From Terriglobus albidus (GTDB taxonomy: Bacteria > Acidobacteriota > Terriglobia > Terriglobales > Acidobacteriaceae): 64,000 nt of DNA. Positions 16,655 to 25,801 of the stretch are shown in pieces. The stretch's first letter is position 1, and each line of letters starts with the position of its first letter. The translations under genes and the position numbers were made by a program. The DNA is taken from NCBI RefSeq assembly GCF_008000815.1, contig NZ_CP042806.1, positions 1,984,001-2,048,000 of the forward strand, read 5' to 3'. The notes beneath the pieces were generated by a model, which worked only from the letters and a program-made list of their open reading frames with translations, did no database searches and was not told the DNA's origin.

Positions 16655-19396
16655 TCACTTGGTTATGCGGATCCCATCCAGGTAGATACGCGTCCCCACC
16701 CCACGAGGTCCGGCGTGTTTTCCTAGAACTGTGATCTTCACTTGATGTGCCCCGGCGGTCGCAAAGCTCTTGCCGTAGATGCCCACTCCGAAGATGTCAT
16801 CCGCTGAATACGTGTCGACGTTGGCTACATCTTGACCGTCGATGTTGACTTCAGCTTCGCCGCATTCTCCGCACAAGCGTGTGAACCAGGTGAATCCTGT
16901 TCCGTCGAACTTGAACTCCATCGTGGCGTCTTTCTCTGAGGACGAGGTGAGAGTGCCGGCATACGCCGGTTGCAGGTTGGCTTCGTGCTTCCAGTCTCCG
17001 GTGAAGGACAGTCCAGCCGGTGAAGCATCGTCGAGTACGACAGCGCGAGTCGCCGCGACGGAACCCGTCGCCTCCGCGAACGGGGAAGCCAAACCTCCGC
17101 CATTGACAGCTCTCACCGCATACTGCGCACCCAGGTCGGCGCCTGCGGAGTGGTCGAAAAAGTATGCTCCCTTCGCGACCTTATCGATCACGATTCCGTC
17201 GCGTGCTACTTCGTAATAGGAAATCCATTGTTCATCGTGAGCCGGACTCCACCTTATCTCGACCCCGGGATAGCCCATATTACTGGCACTCGCCTTGCGT
17301 ACATCTGCTGGTGATGTCGGTTTTGCGCGATAAAGCCCGCTGCCCGGGTGGAAGGGGACGTTCAGGTAGACCAGTTCGCCGGCAGCCTGGTGATTGATTG
17401 TGATGCCTGACTTCATCAGGTCGGCGCCCGTCCTGGATTCGCTTTGATTCGATTCCTGATACGAGACCAGATATTTGTCTGCCGGGTTAAGCCCTTTGGG
17501 CCATACAACGACAGGGCTGGCAGCAACGTGCTTGAGGATGATGATGCCGCGGTTCCCATCGCGGCTCAACCGCTCGAAATACATGGCCGGATCGTCGCCC
17601 TGTATCGCGGGGCGATACACATGGACCCATTGACCCACCAGGCCCACGTGTTCAAGGTAGTGGTAAATGTCGATGAGTCCCCGCACTCCTTCCAGCTTCG
17701 ACGGATTCCATGTATCTCCCGCCATGTCAAAGTTGATGGTCAGCAGTCCACGCCACAATGCCTTGTCATATTGCTCTGGTTGCCAGTTATCCCCAATATC
17801 GCTCGATTTATCTGGAGGCAAAATCAGCGAAGCCCAGTAATTACGCAGTATGCCGACGGCGCCATCGCTGAACGAGATGCTCGAAGCATAGCGGGCATAG
17901 TCATATCCTGCATTCTTGCCTCCGTCATTCACACCCTGAAATGCGTAGCCGGGATGCCGATCGAGGAAGGTTTTGAGAATTGTGCGCAACCCTTGATCTT
18001 GTCCCAGTAGAGGCGTGTCATCTGTGCCGTGCTGCGCGGTGGGCGTGCTGTCATTGCGCCATTCGAAGGGACCAAAGCGGTCTGCGAATTCGTCCAACTG
18101 GCCTTCCAGGTAGCGAACGACTGCCGGGTTCGACATGTCCAGAGTGCTGCCCAAAAGCCAGTCCGGATGTTCCTGTGCCACCTTGGAGCGCTTGTCCACC
18201 GTATAAATGAAGGCATAAATAAGCTGCCCCATGTCATGCTTCCGCAAATATTCGCCCATCGTTCGGAAGTCGGGGCCACCCCAGTCGCCCGCGCGGTCCC
18301 ACCAGCCCCAATCACGGTGGTAGACATCCGCGCCGACCTCGCTCATCAGGTCCGACATGCGAAACACTTTGCGGAATGCGGATGCGGCGTCACCATTGCC
18401 GCCAACCCAGGTGTTCCCCGGATCCTTCCAGGACGTTCCCTTCCACCACCAGCCCGCCATGCGGATGGCAGGGAACCAGTCCGCCCGCGTGTAGTCCCAT
18501 AGATACTGATACTGCCAGTCCAGAACCTCGTTGCCGGCGTTGTCCAAATCGTTGCGGAAGATGCCAGTAAATGCTTTCGGCGTCGTCACGGAAGCACCCG
18601 GCGCCAGCGACTGATGGTAGCCCGCGACTTTCAACTGCATCGATATGGATTGATCTGCATTTGGCCTGAAGCTTGACGCCCATCGACCGAAGTAGTCGAA
18701 GCCGACCACGATTCCTTCTTGCCGCCCGCGATCGAACAACGCGAACCAGGGGGCATAGCTCGCGCTGCCCATCCTGAATCCGAATTTGGAACCCGTCGCG
18801 CCAGGGAACGGATCATACGAGTCGAAGTTCCGGTCGAGGCCCGGGTGCAGCGATTCAGTTTTCAGCATCCACGATCCTGGACGGTTCTCGCCACCCGTCA
18901 TCCAATCCAGGTCGATGGAGCCAAGGTCGCCGAGCCGCGTGCCAATGTTTAAAAATTGGGGATCGGAAATGTCGACAGCAGCCGGTCCTGTATTTTTGTA
19001 AGTCGCCCATTCACGAATGATGGATCTTTCGGGGTAGACCACGTAGGACTTCGTTACCTCAAGCGTCCCATGCGTCAGCGTCAAATCCAATTCCCAGGAT
19101 CCGTCAGCGTTTGGCTGCTTGTGCGCGGAATGCAGCGACCATTTGCCGTCCGTGCTAGTGACTTCCTGGCCGTTCCATGTCACACCGAACTCAGTGGGTT
19201 TCAGGCCCCTCTGTAACTCCCGGCCGTTGCTCCCATCGATCCAGCTCTCGGAATACAGTTTGCCGTCGGCGAAGGCTATCGTTCTGCGCACCTTCGCTGT
19301 GCAGAGGCACCAGGATTGCCGGCTATGCGGCGCTGATGGTGTCTGCCCCAGCATGGATGTCGCGAGCAGGAACAGTGCTAAGAAGATAGGCTTCAT
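16655..19396 (-). CDS. Secreted GH36-like (melibiase superfamily) protein with C-terminal beta modules
   Basis: About 913 residues from ATG 19396; ATG 19405 is possible but badly spaced from GGAG. Signal peptide MKPIFLALFLLATSMLGQ. Order: N-terminal beta-supersandwich (about 25-270), a TIM-barrel region (about 300-640) with RMAGWWWKGTSWKDPGNTW and DVYHRDWGWWDRAGDW, an antiparallel sheet, an Fn3-like segment (about 690-770) and a C-terminal carbohydrate-binding-type sandwich (FDGTGFTWFTRLCG to the end). The expected nucleophile strand reads GPFEWRNDSTPT, not the usual KWD/KYD motif, so activity and specificity are uncertain. Probably degrades plant or microbial glycans outside the cell. Confidence 0.72.
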   Translation of the reverse strand: MKPIFLALFLLATSMLGQTPSAPHSRQSWCLCTAKVRRTIAFADGKLYSESWIDGSNGRELQRGLKPTEFGVTWNGQEVTSTDGKWSLHSAHKQPNADGSWELDLTLTHGTLEVTKSYVVYPERSIIREWATYKNTGPAAVDISDPQFLNIGTRLGDLGSIDLDWMTGGENRPGSWMLKTESLHPGLDRNFDSYDPFPGATGSKFGFRMGSASYAPWFALFDRGRQEGIVVGFDYFGRWASSFRPNADQSISMQLKVAGYHQSLAPGASVTTPKAFTGIFRNDLDNAGNEVLDWQYQYLWDYTRADWFPAIRMAGWWWKGTSWKDPGNTWVGGNGDAASAFRKVFRMSDLMSEVGADVYHRDWGWWDRAGDWGGPDFRTMGEYLRKHDMGQLIYAFIYTVDKRSKVAQEHPDWLLGSTLDMSNPAVVRYLEGQLDEFADRFGPFEWRNDSTPTAQHGTDDTPLLGQDQGLRTILKTFLDRHPGYAFQGVNDGGKNAGYDYARYASSISFSDGAVGILRNYWASLILPPDKSSDIGDNWQPEQYDKALWRGLLTINFDMAGDTWNPSKLEGVRGLIDIYHYLEHVGLVGQWVHVYRPAIQGDDPAMYFERLSRDGNRGIIILKHVAASPVVVWPKGLNPADKYLVSYQESNQSESRTGADLMKSGITINHQAAGELVYLNVPFHPGSGLYRAKPTSPADVRKASASNMGYPGVEIRWSPAHDEQWISYYEVARDGIVIDKVAKGAYFFDHSAGADLGAQYAVRAVNGGGLASPFAEATGSVAATRAVVLDDASPAGLSFTGDWKHEANLQPAYAGTLTSSSEKDATMEFKFDGTGFTWFTRLCGECGEAEVNIDGQDVANVDTYSADDIFGVGIYGKSFATAGAHQVKITVLGKHAGPRGVGTRIYLDGIRITK

Positions 19397-19451
19397 GGCG
19401 ATCATAGCTCCAGTTCTTTCGACCTACAGGTATCGTATTGCACTTGCAGTT

Positions 19452-19469
19452 AGAGCATTTTTCCTGTTG
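19452..19469. repeat. Dispersed element, end fragment (copy D)
   Basis: AGAGCATTTTTCCTGTTG matches the outer end of the repeat family; the rest is absent or unrecognisable. It lies in the gap between the divergent GH36-like and TIGR03435 genes. Confidence 0.55.
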
Positions 19470-19586
19470 GAAAATCGTGAAAGCTGCGGATCACTCTGCC
19501 GATGGCCAATCAACTCGAGTACAGTTTTGAATACCGTTGCTTTACGATGGGCGTGCATTGCGGTCTATCAATCGGAGGACAAACGC

Positions 19587-20357
19587 ATGTCCGAGATCAC
19601 CCGCCGTGACTTCGTCACTAACGCCACCCTCGGCATCACCGCCTCTGCGCTCAACCTGAAAGCCTTCGCCGTCTCCCAGAACGCGCCAGCCCGCTTCGAA
19701 GTTGCTTCCATCCGTCCCAGCCAACCTGGGGCTACTGCGCAGCAGGCCCACTTCTCTCCATCTTTTGGTGTAACGGATCGCTTCGATGCCGAGGCCGTTA
19801 CGGTCGGCGACATCCTCGACATGCTTAACAATTGGCAGCTCGGACGCGTTCTGGGCGGCCCTGCCTGGATGAGGACCGACCGCTACGACATCCACGCCAA
19901 AGCCGACACGCCGATCTCTTCGGAAGAACGAAAGAGTGCTGTCCAGGCACTTCTCACCGAACGTTTCAAGTTCGTAGCGCACCAGGAGACCCGCGATATC
20001 CCCGCGGCGGTACTACTGGCTCCCAAGCGACCTGTGGGACTGAAGCCGGCTGCCGGCGGGGAAACTCCCTCCATGCACGTCGACGCACGTGGCGATCCCG
20101 TCTTCGTTGCAACGCCGATGTCAACAGTGACCAACTACCTTGCGCAGATGTGGCACTTGCCGGTAGTTGATCAGACCGGTCTGACAGGTACGTTCGACTT
20201 TTCCCTTGCACCATCGGCTATCGAGCACGTACGCGGTCAGACGTGGGGCGATCTGGTTCGTGAGGCGATGCTTGATTTCGGATTCAAAGTCGAGATGAGG
20301 AAGGTGCCCCTGCAAGTCACGATTGTAGATCGCTGCGAGCGGCCGAGCGAAAATTGA
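19587..20357 (+). CDS. TIGR03435 family (soil acidobacterial) protein, exported
   Basis: 256 residues from ATG 19587, preceded by CGGAGGAC; the upstream in-frame extension to 19119 overlaps the opposite gene and has no export signal. The N-terminus ITRRDFVTNATLGITASALN is twin-arginine-like. The family signatures are FEVASIRPSQP after the leader, DRYDIHAKAD, ERFKFVAHQETRDIP, PVVDQTGLTGTFDFSLA and a final IVDRCERPSEN. TIGR03435 proteins are strongly expanded in Acidobacteria; their function is unknown. A good taxonomic marker here. Confidence 0.9.
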   Translation: MSEITRRDFVTNATLGITASALNLKAFAVSQNAPARFEVASIRPSQPGATAQQAHFSPSFGVTDRFDAEAVTVGDILDMLNNWQLGRVLGGPAWMRTDRYDIHAKADTPISSEERKSAVQALLTERFKFVAHQETRDIPAAVLLAPKRPVGLKPAAGGETPSMHVDARGDPVFVATPMSTVTNYLAQMWHLPVVDQTGLTGTFDFSLAPSAIEHVRGQTWGDLVREAMLDFGFKVEMRKVPLQVTIVDRCERPSEN

Positions 20358-20410
20358 AGGGTGGACATCCTTCAACTTCTGAAAGAAGTGTGATTTTGGT
20401 GCAGGACGGT

Positions 20411-22075
20411 CTACTTTCCGTCCAGCGTAAAGCTGTAAAGAGTATCGCCCGCCCCGACGATGACGTTCTGAGTCCCGTCGAGCTCCCACGTCGATGGGCC
20501 GTTACTTACGGCAGATTCCAGCTTCGAAGACCAGAGAATCTTTCCATTTGCAGGGTCGAAGGCGGCGAGGTGGTTTGAGTCTCCGGTAAAGAGCAGGCCG
20601 CCTGAAGTGGTGAGGATTCCTCCAGTCATGCCACCTCCCTCTTCGCCGCCGGATTTAGCAACGTGCTTCCAGCGGACATCGCCGGTCTTCGTATCCAGAG
20701 CAATCAGAGAAGACTTGGAGTCGATGCGGCCGCTTGCTCCACCGGCGTACCCTTGGGGGTCCTTCGATGTGTCATACAGCCAGGCGATACTGTAGCCTTC
20801 GCTGGCGTTCACGTAGAAGAGCCCGGTTTGCGGGCTGTAGCTTGGCGCTGGCCAGTTGGTAGCTCCGTTTGCAGGTACGTCGACCATCGAGCCATCGACC
20901 TTTGGGTCTTTATCCGGATTCGGGATGGGCTGGCCGCGCTTATCAAGTCCCATGGACCAGTTGGCCGTAAGAGTGAAGGGCTTTGAAACAAGGTTTTTGC
21001 CGGTCTCGCGGTCGAGCACGAAGAAGTAGCCGCAACGGGCAGCCTGAGCCAGCAACTTGCGCGGCTTCCCGTCGATATTCGTATCAAACAGGATGGGAGT
21101 TTCGACGTTGTCCCAGTCATGGGTATCGTGCGGCGAACCCTGAAAGTACCACTTCATCTTGCCGCTGTCGGGATCGAGCGCAACGATGGAGTCGGTGTAG
21201 AGGTTGGCGCCCTTGCGGCTCTGCCCGGCATAGACCGGGTTGGTGTTGCCGGTGCCCCAGTAGATCAGATTCAACTCGGGGTCATAGGTGCCGGGCATCC
21301 AGGTCATGCCGCCGCCGTGGTCCATGGCAGCCTGCGTCGGCCAGGTCTCGGAGCCAGGGTCTCCCATCTTCCTCGGTTCAGACCACCACCGCCATTGCAT
21401 CTCGCCGGTCTCCGGATCACGCGACTCGAGATAACCGCGCACGTCCATGGCATCACCGCCGACTCCGATAATGATATGGTTCTTCACGATAACCGCCGCC
21501 ATGGTGGTGAAGTACTGCAGCTTCTCGTCAGCTACCTTCTTGCGCCAACGTTCTTTTCCTGTTCCCGAATCAAGCGAGATGAACCAGCCGTCGGGGGTGA
21601 GGAAATAGATCCACTTCCCGTACATGCCCACACCGCGTTGCCCGAGGACGTGACCGCCGTGATCTTCAAAGTCGTAGTGCCAGCGCTCTTTGCCGCTGCG
21701 GGCATCGACTGCAAAGACGTGGTCCGGGACGGTGAAGTAGAGAACGCCATCTACCATCAAAGGAGTGGACTTAATTGTGGGGTTCCCGCTGCCGCGAATG
21801 GTGACGCCCTCGATCTTGTACTTCCATTTCACTTTGAGATCGGCGATGTTCTTCTGATTGACCTGGTCGAGCGAAATATAACGGCGCCCCGAGTAGTCGC
21901 CATTGTAGGTGGGCCATACGTCGGCGGGTTTGGAGAAGAGTGTGAGCGCCTTGGAATCAAGGGTGGGGGCTGAGGTCTCCTGCGCAAACGCGGCGATACT
22001 GAGAGACGCAGCGGTAAGTGCCCCGAAGAGTGCCGTGCGAAAGAGGCGGGATGTGAGCAGGGTCTTCGGCGTCAT
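20411..22075 (-). CDS. PQQ-dependent alcohol/glucose-type dehydrogenase (quinoprotein)
   Basis: 554 residues with a signal peptide (LFGALTAASLSIAAFAQ). Eight-bladed propeller repeats are visible as AVDARSGKERWHYDF, SLDSGTGKERWRKKV, ALDPDSGKMKWYFQG, ALDTKTGDVRWKHV and AFDPANGKILWSSKL. GSPHDTHDWDNVETPIL carries the catalytic Asp of the methanol/ethanol dehydrogenase type. It oxidises an alcohol or aldose in the periplasm and passes electrons to cytochrome c. The gene overlaps by 4 bp the cytochrome gene upstream, so the two form an enzyme-acceptor pair. The substrate cannot be told from sequence. Confidence 0.9.
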   Translation of the reverse strand: MTPKTLLTSRLFRTALFGALTAASLSIAAFAQETSAPTLDSKALTLFSKPADVWPTYNGDYSGRRYISLDQVNQKNIADLKVKWKYKIEGVTIRGSGNPTIKSTPLMVDGVLYFTVPDHVFAVDARSGKERWHYDFEDHGGHVLGQRGVGMYGKWIYFLTPDGWFISLDSGTGKERWRKKVADEKLQYFTTMAAVIVKNHIIIGVGGDAMDVRGYLESRDPETGEMQWRWWSEPRKMGDPGSETWPTQAAMDHGGGMTWMPGTYDPELNLIYWGTGNTNPVYAGQSRKGANLYTDSIVALDPDSGKMKWYFQGSPHDTHDWDNVETPILFDTNIDGKPRKLLAQAARCGYFFVLDRETGKNLVSKPFTLTANWSMGLDKRGQPIPNPDKDPKVDGSMVDVPANGATNWPAPSYSPQTGLFYVNASEGYSIAWLYDTSKDPQGYAGGASGRIDSKSSLIALDTKTGDVRWKHVAKSGGEEGGGMTGGILTTSGGLLFTGDSNHLAAFDPANGKILWSSKLESAVSNGPSTWELDGTQNVIVGAGDTLYSFTLDGK

Positions 22076-22956
22076 TTGATCGTCAGTAGATAGCGGGTGA
22101 GGTCGTGGAGGTTTTCATCGGAGTACCTGGGTAGCAGAGCGCGGTGACCGGCGAGCTTGTCTGGGATCTCAACGTGGACAGAGTCGGTGATCCAAGTAGA
22201 GGTCTTGCCATCGTCGGTCTTAAGCGTGGTCTCGAAGTCGTCGTAGTGCTCGAGGGTGCCGGTGAGCTTCTGTCCCTCAGGGGTGGTGACGGTTGCGGTG
22301 ACTGGGCCATGATCGGCGGGCCACGCGATGCGCATGATAAGGGCCGAGGGCTGCGAGTATTTCGTCCCGATCCCGGCGAGATCACCAGTGACGGAGTGGC
22401 AGGAGGCGCAGTTGGCGGCGAAGAAGGCCTTACCCTTGTCGACGTTGCCGGAGGTCATGGTCTCGGCGCCTTTATATAGGCCCCGGTTGGCGGCTAACTC
22501 AACGAGCTGGTGCAGGTACTCGGCGATATCGTGCTGCTGTTGTTCGGTGAGTTCAGTGAAGGGAGGCATGCCTGCCTGAGGGCGGCCACCGCGAATGACC
22601 TTGGCGATCTCGGAGTCGTCATCGTCATGCAGCACCAGCACGGAGCGGACGAGGTTGGGGCCGATGCCCCCGCGTGCTCCCTCGCCATGGCAGGCGAGGC
22701 AGTTCTGGTTGTAGAGTGGCTCACCGCGCTTGGCGGCTTCAGCGTCGGGCAGGCGCCCGAGGCCGAGTGCGGTGTGCGAGTCCATACGGCGACGGGGCCG
22801 ACGGGCAGGGGGAGGAGCTTGCTGGGTCAGCTGCTGGGGATGGTACTCCGGCTCCTGAGCGCCGACGAGGATCGGGGCGAGATGGAGCGCGTCGGGCAGC
22901 GCGGAGAAACAAAGCAGGCCAGTTACTGACAGCAGAATCGCTCGTGTTCTCGTCAT
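22072..22956 (-). CDS. Dihaem cytochrome c, partner of the PQQ dehydrogenase
   Basis: 294 residues with an N-terminal signal segment (ILLSVTGLLCFSALPDALH). Two haem-binding CXXCH motifs: NQNCLACHGEGARGGIG (about residue 90) and AANCASCHSVTGDLAG (about 185), each followed by a methionine-bearing loop. The tail region (LTGTLEHYDDFETTLKTDDG) is the extension often seen in acidobacterial cytochromes paired with PQQ enzymes. First gene of a two-gene operon coupled by ATGA to the dehydrogenase; it should carry electrons from PQQ to the respiratory chain. Confidence 0.88.
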   Translation of the reverse strand: MTRTRAILLSVTGLLCFSALPDALHLAPILVGAQEPEYHPQQLTQQAPPPARRPRRRMDSHTALGLGRLPDAEAAKRGEPLYNQNCLACHGEGARGGIGPNLVRSVLVLHDDDDSEIAKVIRGGRPQAGMPPFTELTEQQQHDIAEYLHQLVELAANRGLYKGAETMTSGNVDKGKAFFAANCASCHSVTGDLAGIGTKYSQPSALIMRIAWPADHGPVTATVTTPEGQKLTGTLEHYDDFETTLKTDDGKTSTWITDSVHVEIPDKLAGHRALLPRYSDENLHDLTRYLLTIK

Positions 22957-23236
22957 GCCTGCGTCAAATGCCCCTTGTCTGTGCGGAATTCCCGTTCGCT
23001 AGTCGCGTGGACTCGTTCGCCGAAAGTATAGCTTGCAGAGCAGAGAATTGGCTCGCTCGGTGACGTCAGGTCATCTTTCGCGCGGGAGCGACGATGCAAC
23101 AAAATCACGCAACCTGCGGAAGTGAATTTGTCGATACAACCCTAGTACCGTCGATTGTTAGATGGTAATCTGCGGATACCGAAGCTCACACGATCCCACA
23201 ACCAAACCGTAGCAGAACCGATGGCAGGAGGCCTAC

Positions 23237-24034
23237 GTGAACTCGCAAGAACGCAAGATGTTGGACATTCTTAAGCAGGGCCGGGACGAGTACGGATACG
23301 TTGCGGTGAAAGCAGAGTACGAGGCCGAAGGGACGCGCGTCGATGAGCTGCTGCGTCTTGTGGAAATCTGTCGGAAAGCCAATCTGAAGCTCGCCGTCAA
23401 GATAGGTGGCTGTGAAGCCATGCGCGACTTGATGGAGACTAAGCAGATTGGCGTGGATTACATCATCGCACCGATGGTCGAGAGCCGCTACGCGCTGTCG
23501 AAATTCGCAGAAGCCATCGGCAAGGTCTACACGGACGGGGAGCGGGCGGATACGGAATTCCTCTTCAATCTCGAAACAATCAATGCGTATAACGTGCTCG
23601 ACGAGTTGATCGAGTTTGCGGCTTCGGCTCCAGAAATCGCTGGTCCGGTGTTCGGGCGCGTGGACTTTTCATTGTCAGCCAACCTCGGGCGTGACGCCAT
23701 CAACACGCGCGAAGTGACTAATTACGTTCTGGAAGTCGGACGCAAAGCCAAGGCCAAGGGGCTTGATCTCGTGGTCGGGGGCGGCGTCTCGTCCGATTCG
23801 ATCCCCGTGCTGAAGGAAATGGTGGATGTGCACCTTACTCGATTCGAAACCCGCAAGGTCATCTTCAACGCGGAAGCAGCCCGTGCCCAGCACATCGATC
23901 AAGGTCTGCTGAATGCGGTTCATTTCGAACTTCTCTGGTTGCTCAACAAGCGCGAATACTACGGTGCTATCCATAGGGAGGACGCCAAGCGTATCGATAT
24001 GCTTGAGAAGCGATGGGAAGTTCTAAACAAATGA
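23237..24034 (+). CDS. HpcH/HpaI-type aldolase/citrate lyase family protein
   Basis: 265 residues, TIM barrel. The GTG start at 23237 is supported by AGGAGG five bases upstream. Family landmarks: [45 protein letters not shown] and [13 protein letters not shown], the last two carrying acidic metal ligands. These enzymes form or cleave C-C bonds between pyruvate-type enolates and aldehydes or act on CoA esters. First gene of a five-gene run with overlapping ends (SDR, DHQ-synthase-like, ThDP enzyme, epimerase), so a biosynthetic aldol role in making an unusual sugar or carbocycle is inferred. Confidence 0.82.
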   Translation: MNSQERKMLDILKQGRDEYGYVAVKAEYEAEGTRVDELLRLVEICRKANLKLAVKIGGCEAMRDLMETKQIGVDYIIAPMVESRYALSKFAEAIGKVYTDGERADTEFLFNLETINAYNVLDELIEFAASAPEIAGPVFGRVDFSLSANLGRDAINTREVTNYVLEVGRKAKAKGLDLVVGGGVSSDSIPVLKEMVDVHLTRFETRKVIFNAEAARAQHIDQGLLNAVHFELLWLLNKREYYGAIHREDAKRIDMLEKRWEVLNK

Positions 24035-24744
24035 GCTTGCCGGAGCAGCATCTGCTTGTGTTCGGGGCATCGGGGGCCATCGGTGCGGAAATCTGCCGCA
24101 TGGCTTCCGATGCATCATGGCAGGTGACGGGCGTTTCTCGTACTGGTATCGAAGAAACAGGCCGAATCCGTTCGATTGTTGCCGACCCACTTGCGCCAGG
24201 GTTCTGTGCCGAGCAATTAGCCTCTCAAGTCCCCTACACGGGGATATGCTGGGCTCAGGGAATGAATGCCACTGATAGTGTGTACTCGGTGCAACAGGCC
24301 AAAAACCTGGAACTCTACTCGGCTAATTGCCTGTACATCCTGGAAACCCTAAAGATTCTTCTTGGGGAAAAGCTGCTAGCGCCGGGTTCGCGTCTTTGTG
24401 TGATTTCTTCTATTTGGCAGAATCTGGCCCGGCAGAACAAACTTTCGTATTGCATGACGAAAGCGGCTATTCAGGGGCTGGTGCTCTCTGCTTCGGTGGA
24501 CTTGGCGCCCGAAGGGCACCTGATTAACGCTGTTCTTCCGGGCGCGGTGGATACGCCGATGACCCGAACCAACCTCTCGGCGCAGCAGATCGATCGGATG
24601 ACCGGTGGAACGGAGTTTCACCGCCTGACGTCGCTTATGGATGTCGCGTCGGCCGTCTTGTACTTGTGTTCGCCGCAAAACACCGGCATCACGGGGCAGT
24701 TCATTTGTGTAGATCTAGGATGGAGCCGTGCCCGCATCGTTTAG
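24031..24744 (+). CDS. SDR family oxidoreductase of the sugar operon
   Basis: About 237 residues from ATG 24031, which overlaps the aldolase stop as ATGA. Rossmann motif [25 protein letters not shown] in place of the usual NAG; catalytic serine in [10 protein letters not shown] and [11 protein letters not shown] as the YXXXK pair; the C-terminal [13 protein letters not shown] is a classical SDR ending. The next gene starts inside its 3' end. Probably a ketone/alcohol conversion on the pathway intermediate. Confidence 0.85.
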   Translation: MSLPEQHLLVFGASGAIGAEICRMASDASWQVTGVSRTGIEETGRIRSIVADPLAPGFCAEQLASQVPYTGICWAQGMNATDSVYSVQQAKNLELYSANCLYILETLKILLGEKLLAPGSRLCVISSIWQNLARQNKLSYCMTKAAIQGLVLSASVDLAPEGHLINAVLPGAVDTPMTRTNLSAQQIDRMTGGTEFHRLTSLMDVASAVLYLCSPQNTGITGQFICVDLGWSRARIV

Positions 24745-25801
24745 CATCCAATCTGCGTCCGGTAGTTACGATGTGTCTGTTCAGCAGGGGAGCTTTGTCA
24801 CTCTGCTGGAGCAGGTGGAAGGCGCCACGATTTTAGCCGATGAGTTTCTTCGGCCCCTCTTGGTCAACGCAGGCGTTCCAGCCACATTTGTTCAGGCGAT
24901 TGAAGAGAACAAATCTCTTGAAGCCTCGCCTCTGCTGATCCAGCAGATGCGCGCTGCGGGGGTGAACCGGCAGACTCGGTTGATCGCGGTTGGCGGCGGG
25001 ATTGTTCAAGACATCTCGGCGTTTATCGCTTCGGTCTATATGCGCGGCATCGAGTGGACGTACGTGCCTACGACGGTTCTTTCGATGGTTGATTCCTGCA
25101 TCGGCGGCAAGAGCTCGATCAACGTCGGCCCATACAAAAATCTTGTGGGAACATTCCACCCTCCTGTGCAGATCACGATTGATCCGGCACTTATCACGAC
25201 CTTGCCCCAAGCCGACCGCGCGAGCGGTTTAATCGAAGCTGCGAAGATTTGCTTCTGCAGGGGGGAGGACGCATTCAACGAGTACCTTAGCTTTCAACCC
25301 TCGGCGTCCATGCCCCTCGCAGATCTCGAAGGTGTCATCAACATCAGCCTTCTTTCGAAAAAATGGTTCATCGAGATCGACGAGTTCGACAAGAAGGAAC
25401 GTCTGCTCCTGAACTTTGGCCACACGTTCGGCCATGCGATTGAGGGGGCGACGCACTTTGGCATTCCGCATGGCATCGCAGTTGGGCTGGGCATAGCTTG
25501 TGCTCTCGAATTCGGAGAGATGGCCGGTACCGAATATAGTGCAACCCCGGCAGTGCGGTATCTGCGGGATCACATCGCGAATCTGGTGAGCTCTTGCCCC
25601 GATGTGGGCGAGCGACTCCAGGCGATGTCGCTCCAAGACGTGCTGGACCGCTTCCGCAGCGACAAGAAGCACGGCAAAGACTTTTACACCCTGATCCTAG
25701 TCAGTGAGAAAGGTGCCGTTGAGCTTCGCCGCTTGCCTAAAGACAACCAAACCATCGCCCGCGTCCAGCAGGCGTTTGAACGAGTGATCGGCAAATTCTG
25801 A
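24728..25801 (+). CDS. 3-Dehydroquinate-synthase-like sugar phosphate cyclase
   Basis: 357 residues with a GTG start overlapping the SDR by 17 bp. It belongs to the DHQ synthase/sugar phosphate cyclase fold: LIAVGGGIVQDISAFIASVY (NAD binding), VPTTVLSMVDSCIGGKSSIN (DHQS has KTGVN here), metal ligands Glu in SGLIEAAKICF and His residues in LNFGHTFGHAIEG and HFGIPHGIAVG. The context lacks shikimate genes and the GKSSIN variant departs from ordinary AroB, so a secondary cyclase forming a carbocycle (as for 2-deoxy-scyllo-inosose or valiolone-type products) is more likely than housekeeping DHQ synthesis. Confidence 0.82.
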   Translation: MPASFSIQSASGSYDVSVQQGSFVTLLEQVEGATILADEFLRPLLVNAGVPATFVQAIEENKSLEASPLLIQQMRAAGVNRQTRLIAVGGGIVQDISAFIASVYMRGIEWTYVPTTVLSMVDSCIGGKSSINVGPYKNLVGTFHPPVQITIDPALITTLPQADRASGLIEAAKICFCRGEDAFNEYLSFQPSASMPLADLEGVINISLLSKKWFIEIDEFDKKERLLLNFGHTFGHAIEGATHFGIPHGIAVGLGIACALEFGEMAGTEYSATPAVRYLRDHIANLVSSCPDVGERLQAMSLQDVLDRFRSDKKHGKDFYTLILVSEKGAVELRRLPKDNQTIARVQQAFERVIGKF

